Below, one piece after another: positions 1 to 10,617 of a stretch of DNA of 64,000 nucleotides (positions are counted from its first letter, which is position 1; each line of letters opens with the position of its first letter). The translations under genes and the position numbers were made by a program. Source of the DNA: Hygrocybe punicea (lineage: Eukaryota > Basidiomycota > Agaricomycetes > Agaricales > Hygrophoraceae); the NCBI GenBank assembly GCA_963556145.1, contig OY744461.1, forward strand, positions 4,154,001 through 4,218,000. The letters run 5' to 3'. The notes under the pieces were generated by a model. That model was given only the letters and a program-made list of their open reading frames with translations, had not been told where the DNA came from and made no database searches.

Positions 1-19
1 TGTCCGTCGTCGCAACTTT

Positions 20-918
20 TCAGAAAAACAGATACGTCAACAAAAGGGGCAATAGAGTCATAATGGACTGCTCCTTTGACAGATTGATGAAGGCAGAGCC
101 ACCACTAGAGGTCGTACCGGTTGACGACGCCGTATTGGTATTGGTAGAAGTGGCAGTCGACGAGCCGCTAGTGTTCGTAACGGAGGGTGCCGGGCTGGTA
201 CCCGTGGAAGATGATCCTGCCGATGCCAGTGATGAAGACTGGCGAGGGACGTAATGATATGTCAGCAAGGGACGCGAGATGAGTGAATATAGGCACGTAC
301 GGTCGCAGAGATTGGTGAAGTGGTGAGGGGAGAACTGGCAGAGGAGCTAGTGGAGGGGCTAGAGACGGAACTAGTGGCGGGGGATGCGACGGTGGAGGAG
401 TTACTACCCCCTGTGACACCACTGATTGCAGCCTGACGGTACGCATCCACGCTGTCATTCGGACCCGGGTTCACGATCATCACCATTCCCACCGAGCAGT
501 GGGGCTGTACAAATAGAATAGACGTGTTTGAGAGGAGGGTATGTGTATAGGGCGTGAACGACTCACGGTGCAGAATACGTAAATGGAGTTGGAAGTAGAT
601 ATGCTAATGGTATATACCGAGCCGTCTACCCGCACGAATAATCAATATACAGGAGGCAATCTCACATACACACTGCGTACCTGTTTTAACCCCACTATCA
701 AACCCACCCTCAGTGTGACAGGGGTCGTTCAACTTCGCAGTCGCCTCGGAAGCGGTGTGTATGGAGCCGTGAAAGTGGAAGTTGACAGACTCGCCGATCT
801 GGGCTACGACGGTGTCTGGTGTGAAGGTTAGGCCATTGGCGCCGACTTGTACGTCTACAGCCGCACAAGTGAATATAAGAGAGCTGAGGACGACGACGGA
901 GAGAAACGGTGGCTTCAT
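20..918 (-). CDS. Secreted GPI-type serine-rich cupredoxin-fold protein
   Basis: Four exons on the minus strand: 681-918, 567-625, 301-504 and 20-238, with introns of about 55-62 nt that keep frame. The protein opens with a hydrophobic signal peptide (MKPPFLSVVVLSSLIFTCAA). A cupredoxin-like domain follows, with the VQVGANGLTFTPDTVVAQIG and FHFHGSIHTA segments and, across the next splice, IYVFCTPHCSVGMVMIVNPG. A Ser/Thr-rich linker of more than 100 residues precedes a hydrophobic C-terminus ending LLPLLLTYLFF, as expected for a GPI signal. Basidiomycetes carry many such extracellular serine-rich proteins, probably cell-wall or surface proteins; copper binding is not assured. Function beyond surface location is unknown. 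It is divergent from the next gene, with about 560 bp between the starts. Confidence 0.85.
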
Positions 919-1480
919 CGGTTTCGGGGAGAAAGGGTAAAGGGGGACATTACAGAATTGCTCCCGGTTATAAGCTGAACAGCTTCTTCTGTTTTGCTTG
1001 GCAACACAGCCACCATCTTACATATCCGCAGCTAGGTTTCACTCGGCAGAACTCGGCACGACGGATATGACGTAACCCGCTCCGACGGGTTACCATTACA
1101 AAATCGGGGCGCATATAGTCATTGTTAGTGTCCATCGCGACGTGTGTCAAACGCGGAAATAATCCGAGTACTGTAGTGACCGGACTAGGCCAGCAATATT
1201 AATGTCAAGATGGGTTACGTTGGGAAGACAGGTCCGACAGGAGGAGATTTTTCGTTGCCAAACACTGGTGCCAACATCACGGTACTTCGGTTTCGAAGAA
1301 AGGGCGAGCATAAATCTTGAATATTTGGTAGCGCGGGTGATGGAATAAATAATGCAGCCTACAAGTGCGGATTCGAAGTCAAGAACGCGGCGAGCTACAA
1401 GCGCTAATCGCGAAAGGTAGATTCTTGCATGTGCAAAGGGTTCACAATAAGGCGCGACGCGACGTGAACCACACTTGAAC
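919..1480. promoter_or_regulatory. Divergent intergenic region (cupredoxin gene / CWF23)
   Basis: About 560 bp separate two divergently transcribed genes and must hold both promoters. I see no convincing reading frame, repeat or named regulatory element in it. Confidence 0.4.
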
Positions 1481-2810
1481 ATGGACGATCAGGTCAATCC
1501 GTATGAGTTGCTCGAGCTCAACGTCGAGGCCACAGAACAAGAGATTCGGACAGCTTACCGCCAGCGCTCCCTGAAAGTCCACCCAGACAGAGTACGCCCA
1601 ACTTTCCTCCACTCTCAAGAGACGGTTTGCACTTGTTCCTGAGATTTCGTATTACAACTAGAACATTAACAACCCCAATGCTGGTACGTCCCAAAAACAC
1701 CTACAACTCAACAACATAACAATCTGATATCCATCGATGACCGTCCTGCCAATAAAAAGCTCGCAAATTCCACGAACTCAACCAAGCCCACGAATTACTC
1801 CTTGATCCACTCCGTCGCCTTGCGCTCGACGCAAAACTGCGGTTGAGGGAAGCACAAAAGGCCAGGTTGGGAAAATATGACGTCAAACGTAAGGTGCTCG
1901 TGGAAGAGCTTGAAGAGAGGGAACGTGCGTTTAAAAAAGCCAGGATGGACAAACAGAAAGAGGAGGAGGATCGGTGGCGAGAGACTGAGAGAATAAAAGA
2001 AGAAGGGCGGCGCTTGAGACAGGAGAAGGAAAAGGCGATTCTGAAAGCGGAAGAAGACAAAATCGTGGAAGCAGAAATCTCGGAGGAGAAAGATATCCCG
2101 GTACTTGGTGAGGAGCGACCGCTAGGTTCTGTGGCAGTCTTAAAAACCCAATCCAATGTTTTCCTTAGGCACATTGGACACAACTGTTCGCCTGAAATAC
2201 TCGTTAGCCGCCCATCCTACCCTAACAACATCGAACGCTCTGTCAAGCCTTTTGTCACCGTTAGGAGAAACCGACACCGCATCCATTGTCCTCGCCCTCA
2301 AACCACCCAAGAAAGCACCACAAAAATCACCCATAAACGGCATCGCCCTCGTCCCCTTTAAACAAATCTACGATGCTTTCAGTGCGGTGTGTGCGAGTGG
2401 TGTAGCGGAACGAGGATTGCAAGGCGTCGAAGTGAGTTGGGCGGGGGGGGGAGAGCCGCAGATCCTAGGGTGGTTGAGAAAGATGGGGAAGCTCAGTGCG
2501 CCAACGCCCAAACAAAATATCCCGCCAGTGGTTTTGAAGGAGGCTCTTCAACCGCAAGCTCGGACGTCGGATTCTTCGGCATCGTTTTGGTCCTTTCCAG
2601 AATTATTTGTGAGTCAGTTCTTCCTACCGTCATTATCATGTTTGTCCATTTCCATTTTAGCCCGAAACAGAAACACCACAGCCGATGCCTACCAGTGTCA
2701 AATCTACTAGTGTCAAAGGTCTTGATTATGAAGCACTGACACTCATGAGGCTGAGACAGGCAGAAAGGGAGAGGCTAGAGCAAGAGATTCGAGAGCAGGA
2801 AGGGGAGTAA
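1481..2810 (+). CDS. CWF23: Spliceosome-associated J-domain protein, CWF23/DNAJC17-like
   Basis: Five exons: 1481-1591, 1662-1683, 1760-2107, 2169-2608 and 2661-2810. The N-terminal J domain begins MDDQVNPYELLELNVEATEQ and carries the HPD motif; splicing gives HPDR-NINNPNA across introns 1 and 2. A long Lys/Glu/Arg-rich coiled coil follows (about residues 60-160). The C-terminal part has RRM character (LDTTVRLKYSL ... GIALVPFKQI). J domain, coiled coil and RRM in this order is the layout of DNAJC17 and its yeast counterpart Cwc23/Cwf23, a nuclear J protein acting in spliceosome disassembly. That role is family knowledge; the sequence shows only the architecture. Exon 2 is only 22 nt. Confidence 0.88.
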
Positions 2811-2890
2811 ATTTGTAAATTTCTCATAAGCCATTTTGCGGCACCGCCACTTGTTTTGAGAAATTGCCTTCGTTCACCACTGCGAGAAAC

Positions 2891-4765
2891 ATGGACGAAG
2901 TTATCCCCAATTTATGGCTAGGCGGCTTCCCGAGCTTGAAAAGACTCCGGATCAACGCTAATCAGATTCAAAGCATTCTCTCCGTCATGAAAGTGAAAGT
3001 GAAATCTAACACCGAGGTAACTATCTCGCGCATTTCGACTGCGATGCACAACTCTAATCAACGCGGTGCGAAAAGACTTCAGATTTCATACATTACCAAA
3101 TACCCATAGAGGACAGGGAGGACGAAGATGCCTTGGTTCATTTCATACCTTCCATCGTGTTCATACAAGGAGAGCTGGACAAAGGCAGACGCGTCTTGGT
3201 ACATTGTCAAGCTGGAATCAGTAGGGCATCTCTTCCTTCCTTCTTCCCTCTTCCGCTTGCAGCTTTTTATATTTATCCAAGGTCGCAGCCCAACAATCGT
3301 AGCGGCGTTTCTCATGTACAGTCGCCATATAGATCGTGATGCCGCGTTGGCTATCATACGCAGAGCGCGCCCCGGTATCCAGTACGTTTTCTAGAACCCA
3401 AGTCACTTTTTTTTTCTGCTCGAAATCAGTAGTAACATGACCGGATAAAAATGTAGACCAAATGACGGTTTCATGGCGCAACTTGAAACGTTCCATCGGA
3501 CTGGATTCAAAGTCACACGGCAAAACAAACCAACAAGACATTTCTACTTGACTCGGAAAAGAAGAGCCGATGAGATCACGAGTGAGTAACCTCAGGCTTT
3601 GCTCTGTTGAGTTTGTTGTATTTTGTGTTGTGTTCGTTAGATGGCGTTGGCTCTTTGCCAGATACGAATATGTTCGCCGAGAGTCCTTTAATTCCGTCGT
3701 GCTCAGTGTCTGCGGCTCCAGGAAGTGCGTCGCGTCACATCCGGTGCAAGATGTGCAGGTTGGTGTTGAATGGCTGACCGACCCCCATTCTCTCGAAATT
3801 CAACATTATTCATTATCCATAGGCAGGAGCTAGCCACAAGAGAGCATATGGTGGATCACAGCCGTCAGGATCCCGCCGTTCATGCTTCTCTCACCAATTC
3901 ATGTCCAACTTCCGAGTTGGTAAGCATTTTGTTTTTAACTCGAATATGACAGATGTCGCGAAATGCACCTGTCAAAATACAGCTACCATCCAGTTTTCGT
4001 CCCACCAACGGCAACATAAGATTGTCGCTTTCATCATCCGGTGATAGCTTTGAGGTCGTATCCACGTCTTCGCCAACGATATACGAGACTGCCGACGAGG
4101 GGGACAGAGGCTCAGTTGATTCCTCAAAGCCACTGTCCACCAATGCATCCAATCTTTCACTCGGATCAGTCTTCCCACCATCCGCTTGTGCGAATCCTTT
4201 TGAAGATTCCACTAGCACTTCTCGACAATTATCCGACGAAAACGAGCCTTATGAACAGCCCAAGCACATGACGGCATCTGCGGGTTCTTCCAACCTGGCT
4301 GCTCACTCTCAGGTGAAGCCTCCTCTGCCCAGACCATTGGAGAGTCGTCCGGGTCACATCGTAAACCAATCAACGACAATGGAAACAACACCGCCATCCA
4401 ACCAGCCGATGCTGGCCAATCCAAAGTGTTCGGGATATTTCATAGAACCCGTGCGCACAATTGTTCTTTTCTTTTCTTTTGAAAATTACTATATATGACT
4501 CAACACACGGCAGATGGCATGGATGGAACCATTTCTGGAGCAAGGCCAGTTGGCGGGAAAGATCATGTGTCCGAACCAAAAATGTTGTGCCAAGCTGGGT
4601 AACTATGACTGGACCGGGGTCTGCTGTGGTTGCAAGGAATGGATTACACCGGCAAGTAGCCGACTGGGTTGCCCTGAAGTCGTCACTGATTTTGATTTAC
4701 AGGGGTTTTGTATATCTAGGTCCAAGGTCGATGAGATCGATTCTCTCCGTCCTCGTGTTGCTTAA
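2891..4765 (+). CDS. YVH1: Dual-specificity phosphatase YVH1/DUSP12
   Basis: Nine exons: 2891-3016, 3076-3220, 3282-3381, 3457-3581, 3662-3758, 3823-3919, 3953-4450, 4514-4651 and 4703-4765. The phosphatase domain opens MDEVIPNLWLGGFPSLK. Its catalytic loop HCQAGISRSPT is completed by joining exons 2 and 3 and contains the nucleophile Cys and Arg. A Cys-containing segment RCKMCRQELATREHMVDH and the C-terminal zinc-binding domain (CSGYFIEP, WMEPFLEQGQL, CPN..C.AKLGNYDWTGVCCGC, ITPGFCI) are diagnostic for YVH1, which removes Mrt4 from pre-60S ribosomes in other eukaryotes. A Ser-rich, probably disordered insert of about 150 residues lies before the zinc domain. The last intron (4652-4702) has a GC donor. 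An in-frame upstream TTG exists, but ATG 2891 is the natural start. Confidence 0.93.
4652..4702 (+). other. GC-AG intron in YVH1
   Basis: The donor is GCAAGT and the acceptor TTACAG. Removing these 51 nt restores the conserved ITP-GFCI junction of the YVH1 zinc domain, whereas the nearby GT would shift the frame. The length is a multiple of three with no in-frame stop, so retention would add 17 residues. Confidence 0.75.
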
Positions 4766-5019
4766 ACTTCCTTGCTGTGTTATATGTCAGTTCTAATCAT
4801 TCTGAGTTCATTGAGAAGAGCAAATAACATAGGCCCCGAAAATTTGAGCATACCCATGCATGACGCCCGTCTACCCTGCTGCTTCCGCGCCGTTACTGAG
4901 CTAGTATCGGGAGGACCATCACATTTGTTCCACCAGCTTTTGTGTCGCCGAGCGAAAACAAGCACGTCTGCTAGCTCTTGACCATAGTTTCCAGAGAGTG
5001 GTGCATGACAAGCAGGCTC

Positions 5020-6456
5020 TCAGGCATGGTCATCCTCTGAGCCGTCCGCCGGGCAGGTAGATGCGGAGGCGCCGCTCGGCGGTTCCATTTTAGTCTCGTG
5101 AACATCATGCTGTAATTTATTTCGTTTTGATTGATGCTCAGGAACGTTCTCCATGGAAGACATGGGGCGTTTGAGAGCCAACTTCCCATCATCTAATTCA
5201 TGACATGAAAGTTGACGACAACCACTTGATATCCGAAAAACCACAAACCTGTCGGTGCAAGCGCATCTACTATGTAATCCAGTTCTGAGCCATGACTTGG
5301 GATCTTCAGCTGAACATTCGGGCCCTGCAAATTCTGACCGTCGGCCTTGGATGTCACTTCGCCCGCAGTAGCCAAGCCCTGCCCAGACAACATGGTCCCG
5401 GCGTGAGGTTGTGTGGGTGGCGTTGATGAGTCGTCCATGCCATCAATGTCGATTATATTGCTGGGGCTCATTTTGATTGAGACTCCAGCAGTGTCGAAAC
5501 AGGGTGGCGACTTTTGTGTCCATGATAACCTTGCATCAGTAATGGTCTGAAGTGCGGAAGACGATGGGATTATATGGTGGGGCGTTATGGGCATTGGTGA
5601 GATTGAGAATGATTCAGTCGGTTCAAGGAGTCTCGCTGAGTTCCATGAAAAGTTGGAGTTGAGGCATCAGTATAGGAAGGATAGGAAAAAGTATATCACC
5701 TTCGGTACCTTTGCCTGGCTCGGAGGATATGGCACGATCGACACCGTTATGTAAAGGCAAGGAGGGCAACATGTTCAATGCGTTTACCTCGGCGTGAAGT
5801 GACGATATTCGCGCGATGTAGCTGGTGATTTCACTTTCGAGAGCATTCTTCAGCCCCTCCCGCTCTTTTTCCAAGATACTACGTTGTTCTTGCCATCTGT
5901 TCGCCGTGTCTTGATTTCCTTCCAGCGTGCTCCTTGACTCTCCAGAAAATGACAAGGGATCGGCAGGTTCGATAGGAAACGTGCTGCGTGGAGCGTTGGG
6001 TTGTATTTCGGAGGAAACTCCATCCTTGACCGCCACGAGCAGCTCTTGAACGGTATTTCTCCATTCTCCCTGCCATTGTATTATGCCGTCAGTTCCAAAA
6101 ATAATCCCAACCTTTCCAAGAGCGGCTTTCATCTGTTCGAGATCCTTTCTGGCTTCCGCAGCCTCTCTCCTCGCGACTAATCGCATCGCGTTCGCCGCTG
6201 CAGCTTCTGAGAGAGCTTTGGCGCGTTCATCTTGGGCCATCCACGCGGCTCTTTCAGCATCCTTTAATAGACGTTCAAGGTCAGCCTGAGCCGCCGCCGA
6301 TGATTCGCGATATTGAGCGAAATGTAGGAGAGTTTGGTCAAGATCCCGTTGTACACGCGCCGCAGCTTTGGTTTTCTCCGTTTGGATTAGAGTAACGAGC
6401 ATGTCTGCACCACCGTGAATCGCTTTTGAAGCCGTAGAATTGGGAGCGGCTGCCAT
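5020..6456 (-). CDS. Coiled-coil protein of unknown function
   Basis: Three exons on the minus strand: 5709-6456, 5249-5635 and 5020-5192. Start chosen at ATG 6456 (MAAAPNSTASK); the frame is open upstream only to a TTG. The first half is strongly Ala/Glu/Arg-rich and helical (residues about 30-130), a likely coiled coil. A second predicted helix follows around REGLKNALESEITSYIARIS. The remaining third is Ser/Pro/Asp-rich and probably disordered. The last exon carries basic clusters (LALKRPMSS, HQSKRNKL) that could be nuclear localisation signals, before the acidic end EDDHA. I do not recognise a named domain. Both junctions keep frame and read sensibly through. It is convergent with YVH1, about 255 bp away. 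Confidence 0.7.
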
Positions 6457-6596
6457 GGCGTGTTGTAAACAATAACGAGACAAAGACTAGACCGGTGACC
6501 GTCTCTCGGCGAGTCCTTGTTCCCGGGAGTTTCTATATTCTATATTAGGGTAGACTAAATAAGGAAATTTATCACGTTTGTCTTATCGCTATCTTA

Positions 6597-6601
6597 TCTA
6601 G
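6597..6601. repeat. 5-bp target duplication of the Copia element (left)
   Basis: TCTAG directly precedes the 5' LTR and recurs at 12639-12643 directly after the 3' LTR. Confidence 0.9.
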
Positions 6602-6845
6602 TGTTGGGAATAGTGGCCGAATAGTCGCGGAAAGGATTAGTAATTCGTATCACGTGACCCCGGAACTCAAACACACCCGTCTGATGAATAATGCTGAAGC
6701 ACAGCATGTATTCTACTCACCACAGGAAACTTCTAGTAGATTTAGCTAGTAGTATAAAAACCCTCTCAGAGAGAGGCAAATATAATTTCATTCCACACAA
6801 AATATCTTAGCGGTCAACAACCACTGCAAACTATATATTCCAATA
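6602..6845 (+). repeat. 5' LTR of the Copia element
   Basis: 244 bp running TGTTGG ... CCAATA with imperfect terminal inverted repeats. It contains TATAAAAA at 6753-6760, a probable promoter. It differs from the 3' LTR at three positions by my alignment, all transitions in CpG context, giving about 98.8% identity. Confidence 0.93.
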
Positions 6846-6857
6846 GGTTATGAGCCC
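6846..6857 (+). other. Primer-binding site for half-tRNA initiator Met
   Basis: GGTTATGAGCCC begins at the first base after the LTR. It is the reverse complement of GGGCTCATAACC, the usual anticodon-arm sequence of initiator tRNA-Met. Copia of Drosophila and several fungal elements prime with such a tRNA half rather than with the tRNA 3' end. Confidence 0.75.
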
Positions 6858-6928
6858 TGAACGGCTTTAACGGAAACACGATCACGCACCTCCGAACATC
6901 ACATTACTACCTCGTATACTAGCCGACT

Positions 6929-8191
6929 ATGACGGACGAAGTCACACACATCGGGATCATACCAAATCGAGTTATTAAAGGGAAACAATTGGATGCCGTG
7001 GAAGAGACGGATGTTAGCCGTACTTCGGGATCTTGGGTTAGAGACGTACATTGATGCGGAATCAAAGGCCCCTGTCCCGGCGGACGCATCCCGTCCAACA
7101 TCAGAGGAATCCGAGGTGATGAAGAAATGGCGTGGCGGAGACGCCAAGATGAGGACGCGGATCGAGCTCACAATTGGCGATGCGGAAATGATACATATCA
7201 TTGGCGCACACACGGCGAGTGAGATGTGGAAGCAGCTAACCTTGGTAAAGGAATCCAGGGGGAAGCTCGGAATACTAGCGACGCGACACGCATTGTACCG
7301 GTCGATTGCCGAAGAAGGATTCGACCTAATCAAGCACATATCGAAGCTCCGGAAACTACAGGAGGAACTCCACTTGATGGGAAGCCTCGTTTCCAATGAA
7401 GATTTCGCGATGATACTTGTATCCTCTTTACCGGAAAGCTGGGACCTGTATACATCAGCGTATTTAGGCTCGAAGAAGGACGGAACGTCACTGACGTCAC
7501 ATGAACTAGTCGCGATCCCATTGGAGGAAGACCGCAGGCGCCGTGAGATCCTAACAACGTCGCTATGCACGGGAGGTTCACTGGAAAGCGTGACGGAAAG
7601 GGTAACGGAAAGCAGAAAGTGGCCGATTCCGAAACGGAATGCTTCAACTGCCACAAAAAGGGACATATGGCAAAGGACTGCTGGTCTAAAGGTGGCGGAA
7701 AGGAAGGGCAAGGGCCGAAAGGGAAAGGAAAGAGCACCAGAAAGGGTGGAAACCAACGGAACCGATCGAATCAAGCTGCGGACAATGTCAATAATATGTT
7801 ACAGGACGTAGCATACGCAGTGAATACAGACAATATTTCAAACTACGATTGGTTACTGGATTCCGGAACGACAAGTCACATCAGCAATTCCTGAAACGCA
7901 TTTATCACGTACAAAACTCTGGACGAAGCTACCGTTCAAGGACTAGGAAAGGTAGCCGCTCGAGCTCTTGGTCGCGGAACCGTCGCCTTACACTTCACAG
8001 TGGACGGAAAGGACGTACAGCACCAGCTATGAGACGTACTACATGTACCGGAGTCATGGAACTCACTACTATCGCTTAGCTGGTTCGATGAAAGCGGCGG
8101 ATGGGTTAACTTCCGCAACAGAATATGCAGGCTCTATACGAAGGAGAATAAACTTGTCGGAACAGGCCGGAAAGACGGACGACTATACCGT
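6929..8191 (+). pseudogene. Copia gag-protease region, frameshifted
   Basis: ATG 6929 opens MTDEVTHIGIIPN, but the conserved gag frame (LLKGNNWMPWKRRMLAVLRDL) is in another phase, so a frameshift lies near 6970. A second shift near 7545-7560 is needed to reach the CCHC zinc knuckle CFNCHKKGHMAKDC (about 7640-7685). The protease active site appears as WLLDSGTTSHI near 7850 and a stop follows at about 7894. Protease and pre-integrase fragments continue in other frames up to 8191. The protein would be gag plus aspartic protease if intact. Confidence 0.8.
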
Positions 8192-8863
8192 TTGAATGCC
8201 CGAGCACAATCCTGCACGCCGGAAAAGGCAAACATAGACAAACCAAAGAAAATGTCTTGGGACGAATGGCACCGCCTATACGGGCACATCGGAATGAGCA
8301 GACTCGAGACCCTGCAGAGAAAGGGGTTAGTCACGGGTCTAGAAATCGACGAAGGGAGTGTCCCTTCCCGAACCTGTGAGGCTTGCATTCAGGCGAAGCA
8401 AGCCATCCAGCCATTTCCGAAAGAGGCTGATGGACGATCCAAAGTCGCCGGAGAGCGGACTTTGAGCGACGTCTGGGGCCCAGCACGCGTAGAGTCCATC
8501 GGAGGATCGAAATACTATATCTCATTCACGGACGACGCGACATGCACCGTAACCACTCTATTCATGAAACAGAAAAGCCAGGCGATGGAACGCATCAAGG
8601 CTTACATTAACACGATCAAAAAGAAGTTCGATCGAAACCCTAAATATTTGCGGTTCAATAATGGAAAGGAACTCGTCAACAAGGAAGTCGAGAGATGGGC
8701 AGCGGAGAAGGGAATTGTCATCGAGACAATGGCCCCTTACTCACCCTCGCAACACGGAACGGCGGAAAGATTTAATCGCACATTACTGGAGTTAGCCCGC
8801 GCGATGTTGATCGCTAAAAACCTGCCCGCATTCCTTTGGCCGGAAGCCATTGCACATGCGGCC
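8192..8863 (+). pseudogene. Copia pre-integrase and integrase, N-terminal part
   Basis: An open frame carries the GAG-pre-integrase zinc motif (WHRLYGHIG ... TCEACIQAK) and the rve integrase core. In the catalytic set the first Asp is in TLSDVWGP and the Glu in GTAERFNRTLLE. The second position reads RFNNGKEL where Copia integrases have DNG, so the Asp has become Asn. The frame breaks at HAA (8863), where the inverted segment starts; the downstream integrase half is found on the opposite strand at 10586 reading left. Confidence 0.88.
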
Positions 8864-9340
8864 TGCTGCTGCCATCGATACACTCCGACTCGCATTGGAA
8901 CGCGAGGGAGGTTGTTGGGTGGAGTTGACCGCGGGCGCCTTCTTTATGCGGTCAAGGTGGGCCACGGGGGGCTGTTCTATGTAATAAAATGTCAGTAAAA
9001 TATAGTATGAGGCCATTACTTACCGTGGTTGTTGAGTAACGTTCAAGTTAGTGTTTCGCGCGAGTATGTTTAAGGTCACATGACCTAAGTTCATGCGACT
9101 GCATAGAAAAAAATGTGAAAAATTAAGTATCTAAATGAGTATCTACGTAGGTAACTATACATTACGGTTCGCGGTTTGAACCGCGTTTGAACGCGGTTTG
9201 AACCGCATGTCAGTGCCAGAACCACAAACTGAACCAGCGGTTCGGTTCAGCCAAATGGCTGAACCAGAACTGAACTTCCGGTTTGGTTCGCGGTTCAAAC
9301 CGGGTTCAGATCGGTTCCGAACCGAACTTCGGCATCACTA
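8864..9340 (-). mobile_element. hAT-like non-autonomous element A, 5' half (inverted)
   Basis: Read on the minus strand from 9340 it starts TAGTGATGCCGAAGTTCGGTTCGG. It follows intact element C (13593-14742) as far as the CAG repeat, where the inversion breakpoint lies. GTACAATG at 9341-9348 is the duplicated target on this side. Length 477 bp. Confidence 0.88.
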
Positions 9341-9348
9341 GTACAATG

Positions 9349-10584
9349 GAAAAGTTTTCGCCTTCCCGATAGTAGTACGCGCAGTAGTCAGTCCGTAATC
9401 TCGTATAATGAAATTCCTTCATCATGTTATCAAAATCCGTGTTCCATACCTTTCTGGCTTGCCTGAGACCATATATAGGGCGTATGAGGCGGCAAACCCG
9501 TCCGGTTCCGTCCTCAAATTCCACCGGCTGCTTCATGTACAGCTCCTCCTTCACCCATCCGTTAAGGTATGCACCTTTGATATCCATCTGCTGGATATCC
9601 CAGTCCTTGACTGCGGAATACGCGAGCAACGTTTGTAACATCTCGAACCGCATCACAGGAGCGAATGTTCCGGTTTTGCTGAAATCCACTCTGGGCTTCT
9701 GCGAGAACCCCTGGGCTACTAACCGGGCCTTGTGCCTAGCGATTGTGCCTGTCTCATCGCGTTTCCGGTGGAAAACCCATTTGCTTCCGATGGCTTCCCG
9801 CCCCTCCGGCAAGTCTACGAGTTTCCAAATGCCCATTTCCTGTAGCTGATCAAATTCCTCTTTCATCGCTACCTTCCAGTTCTCCCAATCTACGGCTTCC
9901 CTGGCTTCCCTTAAATCCCATGGGTCCTTGTCGGTGAGACTGCTATCTTGTTGCATTGCGCTCAAGAATGCATATGCTATGGTTGTTTCTGCGCTGACTT
10001 TTTCCTTTTGTTTCGCTGTGGATGATTCCGTTGGTCTCCGTACATCAAGCGGTTCGCGTATCTCGCGTTGTGTCGGTTGTGCACACGGGTTGTTTAACTG
10101 TCGGTAGTTGCGGTCGACTCCTTGTGTTGCTCTTGGTGGGTATGTTATTTCGGTTTCCGGTCTACGAATGGCCCTTTCCGGTGCCGTTACAGTGGGTTCT
10201 GGTGATTCCGTTGCGGGTTCCAGTGGTTCCGGAGTTTGCGGGTCGTCGGATTCACTCTGCTCCCCCTCGAATTGCAAACCCGGTAAGTCAGATACAATCC
10301 GGACTTCCTGCAATGCCCCATCCTCGTGAAATGCAACATTCCGTGCCGTTTTAACAGTCCGCATTCCGGCATTGTAGTATCGGATAGCCTTTTGCGACTC
10401 CACAAATCCAATATACTTCATCTTAGCTGATCGCGGTGCCAGCTTCAATCTTTTTCCGCCTTGATATAAGACCCAAACATCGCATCCGAACTCCCGGAAA
10501 TGCGATACGTCTGGCTTCTTGCCAGTCCAAGCTTCATGCGGAGTCATTCCGTCTAGAGCCTTGGTGGGGGATCGGTTTCGAATG

Positions 10585-10586
<2 letters not shown>
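9349..10586 (-). pseudogene. Copia integrase C-terminus and RT N-terminus (inverted)
   Basis: Read on the minus strand, the frame begins HIRNRSPTKALDGMTPHEAW, the integrase end that matches the broken plus-strand integrase at 8863. A Pro/Glu-rich linker precedes the reverse transcriptase fingers and palm (WKVAMKEEFDQLQEMGIWKL, RHKARLVAQGFSQ, QMDIKGAYLNG, RLIRPIYGLRQ). It ends at ENFSIVL exactly at the hAT target duplication. Coding potential is uninterrupted across about 1.2 kb, unlike gag. Confidence 0.9.

Positions 10587-10617
<31 letters not shown>

Larger units (their letters stand above)
8864..10586 (-). other. Inverted segment inside the Copia element
   Basis: This interval is reversed relative to the rest of the retrotransposon. 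Its left part (8864-9340) is the reverse complement of the first half of a hAT-like element, and its right part (9349-10586) is Copia pol on the minus strand. Both junctions lie in CTG/CAG repeat: integrase GCGGCC joins TGCTGCTGCC at 8863/8864, and the other integrase half joins the CAG run at 10586/10587. Turning the segment back gives continuous integrase and RT frames and one complete hAT element. Confidence 0.88.

Noticed and set aside
4772..4981. Short plus-strand frame between YVH1 and the coiled-coil gene
   Set aside because: No motif, in the 3' region of YVH1, overlapping no splice signals.
6899..7774. 291-codon minus-strand frame in the Copia gag region
   Set aside because: Shadow of gag; Ser/Phe-rich without family motifs.
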